Shown here: positions 38,518 through 48,151 of the stretch, one piece after another
How the letters are laid out: every line of letters begins with the position of its first letter
Numbering within the stretch: position 1 is the stretch's first letter
DNA from: Morella rubra
Lineage: Eukaryota; Streptophyta; Magnoliopsida; Fagales; Myricaceae
NCBI GenBank assembly: GCA_003952965.2
Contig: CM025854.1
Location: forward strand, 29,233,366 to 29,297,365
Direction of reading: 5' to 3'
Length of the DNA stretch: 64,000 nucleotides
The notes under the pieces: generated by a model
Told to the model about the DNA's origin: nothing
Seen by the model: only the letters and a program-made list of their open reading frames with translations
Databases searched by the model: none
Program-made: the position numbers and the translations under genes

Positions 38518-39706
38518 TCAACGTCGAGAAAGGGCCACAGCCGACAACAGGATTATCAGTATGAACATAATAACGCCTCCAAAGGATCCAATCAAAGAGC
38601 CAGATGCGCGCTCGCAGAAGGAGTTGAACTGTTGGCAGATGGCAAACCAATTAGCCTTGGCATTCCCCTTGTGCGCCAAGTATACAATAGATGCTGCTGC
38701 AGAAGCTCCAGCCGTCAAAAGAGCTAGCATTGCCTAGAAAAGGATGGAAACTCTCCCATAGTTAAGACAACAGCTTGTTGAAGGCAAAAACTTATATACC
38801 AATGGTGGTCATTGGAGAAATGTCGAAAGATGCCGTTGAACCCTTACTTCTCACAGAGAAGGATTAAGGGACATAGTTTGGTTATAAGGGAGTAGTTCTC
38901 TAATGATTAGATCAACCCACGTGCTGCAAAATAGCCGTATGGTATGGTTGGCATCTGCCTATCAAGTGCTTCCAATATGTGAACAAGAGATCGTCAGTCA
39001 CTGATCAATATATTCATACCTACAAAGTGCCATTTTGAGACTCTGGACGATGCATTGTCTTGGAAGTTTTCTTCCAAGGCATTATGTGATTGCCAATTTT
39101 CTATTAATTAACGATGTCAATGGTACTATCTAGGATTTCGAAGATTTACCGTGTCAAGGAAAATCAAGAGAATTCTACTTCTTTGCGCACTGCTCCTCAA
39201 GATGTGGAAGATAGAAAGAGGAAGAGAAAGCACCAGATAAGCGCATACAATGGAATTTGCAATCACAAAAAACCTGTTGGAGACAATATAATCAAGGGTA
39301 AGTAACTAGGCGTCTCAAAATTCTAAACTAATTAACAAACAGCAATGACGTCACGTCGTCAACTACAATTGGTCAATATGCCTATCACTTCGTTAAATTT
39401 TCAGTATATAAGATTGATCAATTGATGAATGTTTAAATGGAATAATCACGGAATATAAAAGTATATTGTTACAGGTAGGAAGACATACGTAAACATTGGG
39501 AGATCCTTGTACTCAGCCCTGAATCGGATGAACTGCGTGACAAAAGGAAGTGTTTCATTAGTTGTTCCCATGGCTATAGCACTTCCCAAGGTACCCAGAA
39601 CTGCAACAATTCTTAGAATGAAGTCTAGGATGGACACCCCTCTGTTCACCCCATCCACTGGGGCATAACTCTTCCCCGTACCAAGCTCAACCCCATCTGT
39701 CTTCAT
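38518..39706 (-). CDS. Casparian strip membrane domain protein (CASP), complete, three exons
   Basis: Exons 39489-39706, 39150-39273 and 38518-38733 make 558 bp, 185 aa; both introns are GT-AG. Four membrane segments are visible: [40 protein letters not shown], a segment around [20 protein letters not shown], and [15 protein letters not shown]. The first extracellular loop has [20 protein letters not shown] and the second [20 protein letters not shown], both CASP signatures (conserved Cys pair and WFAICQQF). CASPs form the endodermal membrane platform that positions lignin of the Casparian strip. The C-terminal end ([11 protein letters not shown]) recalls Arabidopsis CASP5 (At5g15290). A TATA box sits about 105 bp upstream of the start codon. 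Short N-terminal cytosolic tail; no anomaly seen. Confidence 0.95.
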
Positions 39707-39810
39707 TTTTTGCTTGGAAAATATGTGTTAAAAGTCTAGAAGTTTTGGAAGGGTTTTGAAAGACTTCGAGTTGAGACTTGAATGTGCACTGAAGAGCAGA
39801 GTCCAAAGGG

Positions 39811-39820
39811 TATTTATATA
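39811..39820 (-). promoter_or_regulatory. TATA box of the CASP gene
   Basis: On the minus strand the sequence reads TATATAAATA, about 105 bp upstream of the CASP start codon, a normal spacing for a short plant 5' UTR. No other strong TATA element lies between it and the ATG. Confidence 0.65.
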
Positions 39821-41477
39821 CATGCAAGCTAGCTCTTGATATTCCTCCATGCAAATCTGTCAAGGGGTGCGGCAGGTTTGGTAGACGGTAGTGGCTAATA
39901 GACCTCACTCACATAAACAGAAAGGAGGATTTTTTTGCGTAAGCAGGACAGCCGTCATCATGTGATCAGGTTGAGATAAGTTGCAGATAACTTGAGGGTA
40001 CTGACTAAAGCTAATTTTAAGACTACCTGCCCGTACTTGCTCTACCTTTTTCACATTTTTCAAGCATAACATAAGGTCGCCACCTCCATATTAAAGTGAA
40101 AAAGAGAAACTCTTATCAACCTACACCAGATACCTAGGCATATCTCAGGTTTGAGGAAGATTTGGAATCGTGGGGCAGTTAGCAAGGTATCAAGCCGCGG
40201 CAAAGTCTTGAGAACGCATGGAGGTTGAGTTGGTGCATAATCCTAATTCCCACATTACATCTATCGTTGAACCAATCCACTAGGACTTTTGTCACCCTCG
40301 AAACATAAGCAGGAAATAGATGGAATATCCTCAGCGGTTGATCATTTTCTCTTGCATTTCCCTGGCCCTTGATCGCGTAAAACCATCCACCGGGAAGTAT
40401 ATTCCATGCCAAGAACTTAGCCGACAGGCAAAATGTCATGCCTCCGTGAGCGTTTTATAAGGAGCTTTATAGCTTAATACGACAGAAAGGTGGAAACACA
40501 TGAGGTCGTTGAACTAATATATAATCATTTGGGTTTTTCGGGATATTCACACTGCGAAAGTCCTTCAATAATAAAACTTTCAATATCGCTGTTGGAGCAA
40601 TAATGTATATCAATTAAGAAAAAAAATTACAATCATTGGCACTTAAGATGGGCCATGTGGTGCTGAGTGGAGACTGGAGCCCAACTCCTTTTTCCTCGAA
40701 AAACATCTGGGAGAGCTATTAGGCCGAGGTCATGGCCTGGATACATGGAACGAGATCCGGGCTGCAGGCCGGCTGGCCATGATTCGACTATTCCATCTCT
40801 AACAGAAAATGGCTAGAGGTCTCTCCCGAGCCCACTTCTCGATGTCTTGTTTGGCAAGAGAGAGCCTTCGAAATGCAAGCGAAGGCTTTCCGTTTCTGCT
40901 TCTTCTTTGGCTTACTTCTAGTTGCCAACCGAAAGAGAAGAGCGAGAGCCAAAAAGAAACAAAAGATGCATAGGTTATGTCTGCTTTGATTTTGAAAATA
41001 TTTTTTGTATTTGTTTTTATCGGAGGTAGTGTAGATTTTCTTGAGAATTAGTGAAAAGTTTATTAAAAATTTTAGAATATGCAAAAAGTGTGTTAAAAGA
41101 TATTGAAATTTGTGAAAAAAAATATTGAAATTGATAAAAAGGTAATTGTGAAATTTTTTTAAATTGGTTTTAGAATTAATCAAACGTAGCCATAACCTGT
41201 TCGAACAAGTTCCTTTACGTTCACATTTGGAGAGGAAAAAAAATTAGAAACAATTTGTTTGGTACAAGTGGTAGAGATGTCACATGTCCGCGGGTTGGCC
41301 CGAGATCCAACCAGAAGCCCTGGAGTAGTACTGTAAGTCTGTAAACACGATGCTTTGTTGTTCAGTCGCGTTTTCCTCCTGCTAGAGACCTATGGTGGCG
41401 GCTTTTAGCATGTCCGCTACCAAAAAAGAAGGGTATAAAAAGGGAATAGTCAGAGAAAAAAGTTTGAATAAACTCAA
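39821..41477. other. CASP upstream region and intergenic DNA
   Basis: No supported gene. It holds a MITE near 40973-41197 and a tRNA-like stretch near 41266-41320 (AAGTGGTAGAGATGTCACA, then a poor B-box) that could be an old SINE head but is not called. Confidence 0.5.
40973..41197. repeat. MITE
   Basis: Left end GGTTATGTCTGCTTTGATT and reverse of right end GGTTATGGCTACGTTTGATT are inverted copies. AT-rich core of about 180 bp. Target duplication not resolved. Confidence 0.6.
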
Positions 41478-41833
41478 GGGAAATTGTTATTTTAATCCCT
41501 AAGTTTTGCCCCTTTTAGCGGTTTGTTTCTTAAGAATTAAATTCTAACAAAATAATCTTCAAACTATCATCTTTTGGCAAAACCATCTTTCCATTAAGGT
41601 TTCGTGTGCTTGTTTAGCGGCAGAGCGTTACACGCAGGCAAAATTTTCACTTGGCATTGCACAAGCTAAATTTGCTGTCATTCTGTTCATTGGAAAATTG
41701 AAACGGTGTCGTGCCTTTCATATTCATCCAACGAAACTAAAATGCAACCAGGGTTATACGATATCGTTGCATTTCTTAGAGCTTCATTTTAATCAAACGG
41801 CACCGTGCAAGATAAAGGTTATAGAGAAATCGA

Positions 41834-42400
41834 ATGGCCATTGTCTCCCCCTCCGTCTTCTTCCTCTCCATCTCCTTTCCAAAAACCCTACACCTCCCAC
41901 TCAATCACTGTCGTCCATTAATCCAAGAACCTATCTCTTATCTTTTCCTCACTGCCCCAACACAATCATCGTCCCCCTTCAGAGCCTCCTCGCAATCACC
42001 ATCTTCTTTATGGCCGGAACTACCTCACGAAACCATTAAAAACTCCGAACCCGCACTCTACCAAACCATCAAGTTCTTCCTCAGAATCACTTTACCTACT
42101 ATAGCTTCTACAGCCACGACATCATTGCTCTCATCGAGGATCCGGTTTGACCCCAAGACCCTTATTGCCCCAATGCCCACCCAAGTACTCAACAAAGAGA
42201 GCAACGGTTCTGTAATTGCGAGATTTGACCTTAAGGAAAAGCTGAAAGTTGTAGACTTTGTGATCTAAGTGAAACCCGACGACCAGGCTTGGCATTTGCT
42301 GAAAACCCAGATTCGTAGCTACAACCAAGAGCTTGAATCCGCTATAGATGGATTTCAAGAGATAGTCTCCTTTCAGTCATTTCAAACATGCACTGGGCCC
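41834..42400 (+). pseudogene. Captured gene fragment, possibly a plastid TPR protein (SLOW GREEN 1-like)
   Basis: An open frame of 144 codons starts with a Ser-rich stretch like a chloroplast transit peptide (MAIVSPSVFFLSISFPKTL), then PHETIKNSEPALYQTIKFFL and RFDPKTLIAPMPT. After its stop (42266-42268) the same frame goes on as DDQAWHLLKTQIRSYNQELE and AIDGFQEI, which reads like a TPR helix pair. This arrangement reminds me of plastid TPR proteins of the SLOW GREEN 1 kind, but that is only a resemblance. The internal stop and the position inside a Pack-MULE argue for a captured, broken copy. Confidence 0.45.
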
Positions 42401-42556
42401 CCACCTCCAATTTTGACCATTCACGAGCTCTGTCTCTCTCTCTCTCTCTCTATTCATAAAGGAGCTGCATGCTGTCATTCTGAGCTGAATGTACTGCTCC
42501 TTTACCGAGTCCAACTCGATCCCCACCGAGTTTTTCCAGCATGAAATTGTAACAAA

Positions 42557-43192
42557 TTAACCTTCGTTTGTGATATCTTTTACTTCCTGCGGTGAGAAGG
42601 GCCGTTGAGATTCTCTCCCTCCCATGCCAAGAAAGTCTCTAGTTAGATTGTTTTCAATCCCGCTCGAGCCTCTATTATTCTTTAACGTAACTAGCTCATT
42701 TTGTGCTGCACTTGTTTGCATCATGAGCTGATCAAAACTATTTGATGAACTTGCTAATGATATCAAATTGGAGCTACCCAATATTCCATCAGCCATGGGC
42801 ATACTGGCAGTTGCTGTGAAATTCTTTGGCTGCTCTGCATTTTGAAAGACCTGAGGCATCTCATTTCTGTTTTGGATGAGAGTATTAAAATTTGTTGTGT
42901 TTGAAGAAGAGGAGCTCATTACTCCAAAGCTGCCGCAAAAGACTAATGGGTTGCTTATTGTAGAACCCATCTGTGCTGCCTTCTGCAAAAGTGCAGTGGC
43001 AGACATTGGCGCGACAGGCTTTGATTGGTTGTTTTGGCTGTCGGAGTATAGAGAGGATAGGCTTTCCACCATATTTCCTTTGTTCCCTCCCTCCTTTGGT
43101 TCATGAGGCGGTGCCGTTAGAGATGGACTTGCGTTTGTTGAAGTTGAGGCGCACTTGTCTTGGAACTGATTGAAGTTTTCAAAATTTGCCAT
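42557..43192 (-). CDS. Captured INDETERMINATE-DOMAIN (IDD) protein C-terminal ORF in Pack-MULE 2
   Basis: A continuous 211-codon frame with its own Met. It carries two IDD-family C-terminal motifs: MSATALLQKAAQMGS (about residues 63-77) and LTRDFLGMGG (about residues 183-192). Between them is a Ser/Asn/Gln-rich linker typical of IDD proteins. The C2H2 zinc fingers that normally precede this part are absent, so it is a partial copy. In full-length IDD factors these motifs contact partner proteins such as GRAS regulators. The long open frame could mean recent capture or some constraint. Whether it is transcribed is unknown; the start may not be used. Confidence 0.65.
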   Translation of the reverse strand: MANFENFNQFQDKCASTSTNASPSLTAPPHEPKEGGNKGNMVESLSSLYSDSQNNQSKPVAPMSATALLQKAAQMGSTISNPLVFCGSFGVMSSSSSNTTNFNTLIQNRNEMPQVFQNAEQPKNFTATASMPMADGILGSSNLISLASSSNSFDQLMMQTSAAQNELVTLKNNRGSSGIENNLTRDFLGMGGRESQRPFSPQEVKDITNEG

Positions 43193-43881
43193 AGGAGATG
43201 AACCAAAGATGTTGGCCGACGCCGTTTACACCATTTCAGGAAAACTAGTAGAATTGGATGATGTGTAGAGCTAAGAATTAGCTACTAGGTCGTTCGGATG
43301 AACTTGAGAATTTGCCTGGTTAAGCCATACAGATAATCTGGGCTTCTACTGATCAGGGGAAGGGTGGTTTTCACTTGGGGAGTTGAGTGAGAAGATGATG
43401 GAGCTAAAGGAGATCGACGAGAAGGAGTGCAATAACAGCGTATAACTCTGGTTGCATTTAGTTTCGCTGGATGAATATAAAAGGCACGACACCGTTTCAA
43501 TTTCCCAATGGACAGAAGGGCAGTTGAATTGGCTTGTGCAGTGCCAAGTGGAAAATTTGCTAGCGTGGACCGTTCTGCCGTTAAACAAACACACGGAATT
43601 TTGACGGAAGGATGGTTTTGTCAAAAGATAATAGTTTGAGGATTATTTTGTTAGGGTTTAATTTCTAAGGATCAAACTGCTAAAAGGGGCAAAACCTAAG
43701 GATTAAAATACCAATTTCCTTAACCTCAACATATATAATTTATATTCCCAATCATCTATTTGAACATACTTTTCAATTCTGACATTAAGTGAATGAATAA
43801 GGAAATAATAAATGAATGCACTGAAATTCTCAAAAAGTATGATTTTCTTCTGTATTCTTTGTTAAAAGGTATTTTTTTTAA

Positions 43882-44745
43882 GGCTAAATTACTCTGTACG
43901 TCCCTAGCATTTGACCTTTTTCCAGATTAGTCCTCAGGATTCAATTTTTTCTAAAACTATCCCAAGGGTGAGGATCCATTACCAAATAGATCCTGCTGTC
44001 AATTCATTGGATGGAAATGCACACGTGGCTAACGGCTTACAAGTGGGAATTGACAGCTGGATTTTAAAAAAAAATCTCGCCCAATCACAATGTGACACGT
44101 GTCAATAAAATAAATAAAATTAAAAAATATTTTAAAAAATTAAAAAAATAAATCTAAAATTAAAAAATAATGTTAAAAAAAAAAGCTTAATCGGGGTTGG
44201 GGACCCCTGATCCTTTCCCGGTGGAGGGGTCACGGTGGAGGCCCCCTCCACCAGCCGGCGGGGGATTTTGGCCGCCCTGTTCGGAGGGAGGAGTCCCCCA
44301 GCCACCCCAGAGCACTGCTCGGGGTGGAGGAGGGACTCCTCGGCGGCCAAAATCCCCCGCCGGTAGGTGGAGGGGGCCTCCACCGAGAAAGGATTGGGGG
44401 TCCCCGACCCTGATCAGCTTCCAGACCACGATTAGCTTCTCGACCCCGATCAGCTTTTTTTTTTTTTTTTTTTTTAAAAATAGATTTTTTTTTTTTTTAA
44501 AAATATTTTATTTATTTATTTTACTGACACATGTCACATTGGGATTGGATGAGATTTTTTTAAAAATCCAGCTATAAATTCCCGCGTGTAAACCGTTAGC
44601 CACGTATGCATTTTCGTCCAATGAGTTGACGACAGTATCTATTGGTAATGGTTCTCACCCTAGGGATAGTTTTAGAGAAAATTAAACCCTGAGGACCAAT
44701 ATGAGAAAAAGGTCAAACTCCAGGGACGTACGGAGTAATTTAGCC
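43882..44745. mobile_element. Fold-back Mutator-type MITE with GC-rich palindromic core
   Basis: Nearly the entire 864 bp is one inverted repeat. Outer ends are GGCTAAATTACTCTGTACG and GGCTAAATTACTCCGTACG. It is flanked by a perfect 9-bp TTTTTTTAA (43873-43881 and 44746-44754), pointing to Mutator-like insertion, although the T-run makes this duplication less informative. The outer arms are AT-rich; the core (about 44190-44440) is very GC-rich and itself palindromic (GGGGACCCCTGATC..., GGTGGAGGCCCCCTCCACC). Open frames through the core are by-products. No transposase. Confidence 0.85.
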
Positions 44746-44754
44746 TTTTTTTAA

Positions 44755-45455
44755 TGGTAAGTAATTAGCAAATAACTAGTTGTCTTCTACCACAAAAATA
44801 AAAAGATAAAAAATTGTTTGTCTTCTAGGAGCATGTGCATGCGTTTGCATAAATATTATATAATATAATATAATTCTACAAAATTTACAAAACGAATACT
44901 CAAAATCTCAATATAAATCATCTCTCTCTACACATTTTTACAAATTTCAAGAAAAATTAAATATCTTTAAAATTTTTCACTAACTTTTACACAAAAACTT
45001 ATAAAACTCCAATCGATATAAATATTTACAATTTTATAAAATTTCGATCTACATAAATATTTACAATTCTATAAAATTCAGATCTACATAAATATTCGCA
45101 ATTTTATCAAAATTTTATATATATTTTTTTAGAATATCCCATGTCTCGAATAGTTATATTATTCAAATAAGAACCAACTTGCCCTTTCGGATCTCTAAGT
45201 ACCTTCTGACAGATGGCCCTACTCTCCCGCGTGAAGAACCTAACATAAAGGGGTGAACTTTGACTTGTGATTGGCTTATGCTTGGTCCGGAGAGGCATAT
45301 TCAAGCTCCAATCACTCTGTCAATATTCAACAAAGCAAACTAGAGTTGTTGGCGTGAACTGTCAAGGTCTCTCTCCTCTCTCAATTCTCTATTCTGTCAA
45401 AGAGAAAGGGTGCAAAGAACAAGAAGGAAGAGAGAGAGAGAGGGGAAAAGTAAAT
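44755..45455. other. Upstream region of the 53-aa gene, with 35-bp tandem repeats
   Basis: AT-rich; no other gene. Includes the tandem repeat at 45001-45105 and, just before the small gene, a CT/GA-rich leader (45370-45450) like a plant 5' UTR. Confidence 0.5.
45001..45105. repeat. Three tandem 35-bp units
   Basis: Units 45001-45035, 45036-45070 and 45071-45105 share the pattern ATAAAA, a variable six or seven bases, then GATMTACATAAATATT and ACAATT. Divergence is a few bases per unit. Confidence 0.75.
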
Positions 45456-45617
45456 ATGAATCAGAACTGGAGCGCTTTTCTGATCGGAGTAGTTGGCGCA
45501 GCCATCACCTTGTCTTCTTACTCGCAGACTTTCATCTCTCCCACTCAGTGCGTCACAACGGGCCTCCTCGTTCTCATGTCTGGTCTGCTTGTCAGAGAAG
45601 GTTTAATATCTCTCTAA
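45456..45617 (+). CDS. Small conserved plant membrane protein, 53 aa
   Basis: The frame MNQNWSAFLIGVVGAAITLS ... LVLMSGLLVREGLISL has two hydrophobic segments (about residues 7-24 and 34-50) around a short hydrophilic turn (SPTQC). The ATG at 45456 follows a GA-rich leader, an ordinary plant context; the frame is open further upstream but without conserved character. From memory it resembles a short Arabidopsis protein at At5g15320, sometimes labelled an ATP synthase e-chain-like protein, which I cannot confirm here. The neighbouring PPR, CASP and KH genes have relatives at the same Arabidopsis locus, which supports the call. Function is not known to me. Confidence 0.7.
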   Translation: MNQNWSAFLIGVVGAAITLSSYSQTFISPTQCVTTGLLVLMSGLLVREGLISL

Positions 45618-46669
45618 TCTAAGTGCTATCGATGTATATACCCATGATGTGGGTTGTCGACTTATCCAATGTGGTTTGCTTGGTTGGTTTTTGGTGTTTT
45701 AGTTGTTGTAATGGTCAAGTGAGGACTTCGAATAAAATTCAAAGTTAGCGTCTTGATTTGGTATTTTTATGTGGTTTCTCCAATTTCTAATATCTGTCTG
45801 TTTGTATTCAAAACTAGCTATTGCAGCTGCTTAGTTTTGTTTCGAAACATTTAAGAACTCGATACGGGTCTTTATTGGAATGCTGCTGACTGCCGACTGG
45901 CTTCTTTCGGTTCCCATGGCGCTATGGGTATTCACTTTGAGGATGTTCCAAAGCACAAAGCTTTTTTAAAGACTAGCGCACGTCTTCTTGTTAGTTCCTT
46001 GAGAAAAGAAGATTTTCCTGTTTCAGCCACAGTAAAGATTGAGAAATCTTTTTATCTGCGCGTATCTTTAATGTAGAAGTTTGCGTTAAACATCCAGAAA
46101 ATGGTTTAACCCACAATTAGTATATTATATTAGCCACTCACCCTCACCCTCATCTACATGGATGTTGGGTTTGACTCAGCCACATGTACCCATACAGAAA
46201 CCGTTTTTATAACCAGAGTATAGTTTGGCAAGACTTCCTAAAAGATATTTCGGAGAGATTGTTTTTTAAATTAACTTGTTACATATACCTATAGTTCTGA
46301 ACTTGAGGCAATAACCTAGTGACCTCGATATGGATCAGAAATTTCTATGTCAAGACTCAAGCGCAGTCAACAGCTCGAAGCTGAGACCCAAAGGAGGCTG
46401 CAACCTGAACGTGAGGGCACGTTCAGAAGAAAGTTAGGGTTTCATCATTCATGTGCATAATCTGCAATTGGTAGAAAAATGAAAATGGCCTAAATGTGAA
46501 GATGGAAACCCTCAAATGCAGAATCTGCAACGGGTAGCATGTTACACTAAGTGATCTGCTTTGATTTGATCAGGAATGAATAGATACACTACCTTCGACA
46601 AGCCTCTTAAGCTTTGATCAGACGGAAAGCCATGATCTTTCAACCAGCTCCATTTTCATCACAAATCTC
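45618..46669. other. Intergenic, 3' flank of the 53-aa gene
   Basis: Contains the likely 3' UTR (GAATAAAATTC polyadenylation-like signal near 45730). Nothing else is recognisable. Confidence 0.5.
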
Positions 46670-46820
46670 GCATGAGAAAAGGAGGCAGTTATATAGCCAA
46701 AGATGACTTGCCGATTAGCTGGCTAACATGAATACAACACGAGTCGTTGATTCACGAGTAGCATGATATCCAATTTTTGACGGCAAGTCATCCTTGGCTG
46801 TATTGCATAACCTCATTCCC
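46670..46820 (-). ncRNA. MIR169: MIR169-type microRNA precursor
   Basis: On the minus strand the 5' arm (46780-46800) reads CAGCCAAGGATGACTTGCC then GT, matching canonical miR169 at 20 of 21 positions. The 3' arm (46694-46714) carries the complementary GGCAAGTCATCTTTGGCTA. The two arms pair along the whole mature region, with one G:U pair and no bulge, around a loop of about 65 nt; pairing continues weakly outside. On the plus strand the same position would be an A-C mismatch, which favours the minus strand. miR169 represses NF-YA transcription-factor mRNAs in drought and nutrient responses. A palindromic CTTTATAAAG near 47204 could be its TATA box. Precursor ends are approximate. Confidence 0.87.
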
Positions 46821-47711
46821 ACATGCCAGACTTCAGATGAATTATGCCATAACAAATAGTGGTTCCCATCATGTTGGAAGCATACTCACCAATGAACACC
46901 AAAAAAAAAAAAATTGTTTCCTACAATGAGGCAGACAGTCCGACAACCCAACCAAGGAAACACAGGCCAAACTACCCTAAAATCCAAAATATAGAGAGAG
47001 GCAGGAATTTCCCAAAGGAGAAAAGAAACATTCCCTAGTGGAATGAAGAAAACAGGCTCCCTCTCCTTATTTCCATGTAAACTAAAAGAAGCATTTCCCA
47101 CAGAGAGAAACAGAGAGAGGGGAGGAACCCGATTGGACTTCCTAGCTTCTTGGCAGGGCGTGGACGAATGGGACTTGATGCAAACAGAGAACCACTAGCG
47201 GTTCTTTATAAAGAAAAAACTTTTACTCGGTCCAACGGCATGGCAATGTAATTATGTAAGTACTAAAGATGCTAGATTGTTTTTTTTGCAGAAAGGACGG
47301 CTCTAGCCTCTAGAACTGCTCAGTCTCTTTCTTTATCTAATGGAGCGAGAGAAAAGATGAATAAGTTGTAGGGTTCACAGCGTTGGATGTGACATTTCCA
47401 TGTTCCAAAAACCAAGAGATGTTAGACCTAAAGATCCATCCCCATCACCTTACCTCTGACTAGTTTCTCAGATAACCATCTTACGAGTCATTTAAGATAC
47501 AGCCAAGATTTTGACTTAATAGTTGAATTCAATGGGGTGTCTCACCAGAAACCGTACCAATCTGCTGGGGGGAGTTGAGTTAGGTGGGTAAATTTACTAC
47601 GTATATTCGGAGATGCGGCAACAAAAGCTTAGGGAGACTATCCGAATGGCCAAGTGGGTATCTTGGGTAGGGATTTGCCTCCCAAAGGGAATTTTCATTG
47701 TCTTAAACCTG
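46821..47711. other. Likely MIR169 primary transcript leader and promoter
   Basis: No protein gene. A minus-strand frame at 46886-47101 has no domain. The poly-A run near 46900 and GA-rich stretch near 47100 are simple sequence. Confidence 0.4.
47203..47214 (-). promoter_or_regulatory. Possible TATA box of the MIR169 transcript
   Basis: TCTTTATAAAGA lies about 400 bp upstream of the mature miRNA on the minus strand. The sequence is palindromic, so it gives no strand information by itself; the link to MIR169 is positional only. Confidence 0.3.
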
Positions 47712-47934
47712 GGGCATGTTCGTTTTCATTATTTTTGTAGGATTTGAATCCTACTTTTATTTTTACAATCTAAACATCATAACATACACGCATTTTTATA
47801 CAATACTTTATTACTTTTTCTACACACAATCCCTTTCAACAACTTCTACACACATTTTTATACAAATTTAACACTACCTAAATATTCACAATTTCATCAG
47901 AATCCTAAAAAAAAACATGAAAACGAACATGCCC
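47712..47934. repeat. MITE directly upstream of the small secreted-peptide ORF
   Basis: Ends GGGCATGTTCGTTTTCAT and ATGAAAACGAACATGCCC are perfect inverted copies. Inner arms also mirror (TAGGATTTGAATCCTA near the left end, AATCCTA near the right). About 223 bp. Target duplication not clear. Confidence 0.75.
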
Positions 47935-47947
47935 TAGATTTCCAGTC

Positions 47948-48151
47948 ATGAGTCCCTCTTTCCGTGTCCTTTTGGTCACGTTCTTTATGCATTTTATCTT
48001 GCTTTTCAGAGCTTATGGATTGAAAGTTATCTCTGGGCCAGGCATTGGGAAGCGAACGAGGAAGACACGATCTAGAAGTGGCGATTATGGAATAGATTCC
48101 ACTACCCTCCAAATTAAAGCATCTAAAACTGGGCACCACATCGACATATAG
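47948..48151 (+). CDS. Candidate small secreted peptide precursor, 67 aa
   Basis: Not a recognised family. The frame begins MSPSFRVLLVTFFMHFILLF, a good hydrophobic signal peptide with a plausible cleavage after FRAYG. It is followed by a basic stretch (KRTRKTRSRS) and an acidic-Tyr motif DYG, then IDSTTLQIKASKTGHHIDI to the stop. Basic residues before Asp-Tyr are the layout of tyrosine-sulfated plant peptide hormones (PSY, RGF, CIF), but no canonical mature motif of those groups is present. The ATG lies 13 bp after a MITE. It may be a real orphan peptide, an exon of something longer, or chance. Confidence 0.35.
   Translation: MSPSFRVLLVTFFMHFILLFRAYGLKVISGPGIGKRTRKTRSRSGDYGIDSTTLQIKASKTGHHIDI

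Larger units (their letters stand above)
41478..43720. mobile_element. Pack-MULE 2 (Mutator-like), same family as Pack-MULE 1, with two host-gene fragments
   Basis: Terminal inverted repeats at about 41478-41775 and 43425-43720. Outer ends GGGAAATTGTTATTTTAAT and AGGAAATTGGTATTTTAAT closely resemble those of the element at 12383-14612, as do inner blocks such as ACTATCATCTTTTG. The flanks TAAACTCAA (41469-41477) and TAACCTCAA (43721-43729) match at 8 of 9 bases, consistent with a slightly decayed 9-bp duplication. Length is 2243 bp, nearly that of Pack-MULE 1. No transposase. The interior carries an IDD C-terminal ORF on the minus strand and a second fragment on the plus strand. Confidence 0.9.

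Noticed and set aside
41266-41450. Possible SINE: AAGTGGTAGAGATGTCACA followed by a GGTT...GATCC stretch
   Set aside because: The B-box is disrupted and no 3' tail or target duplication was found.
44132-44577. Pro/Gly-rich frames on both strands
   Set aside because: Produced by the GC-rich palindromic core of the fold-back element.
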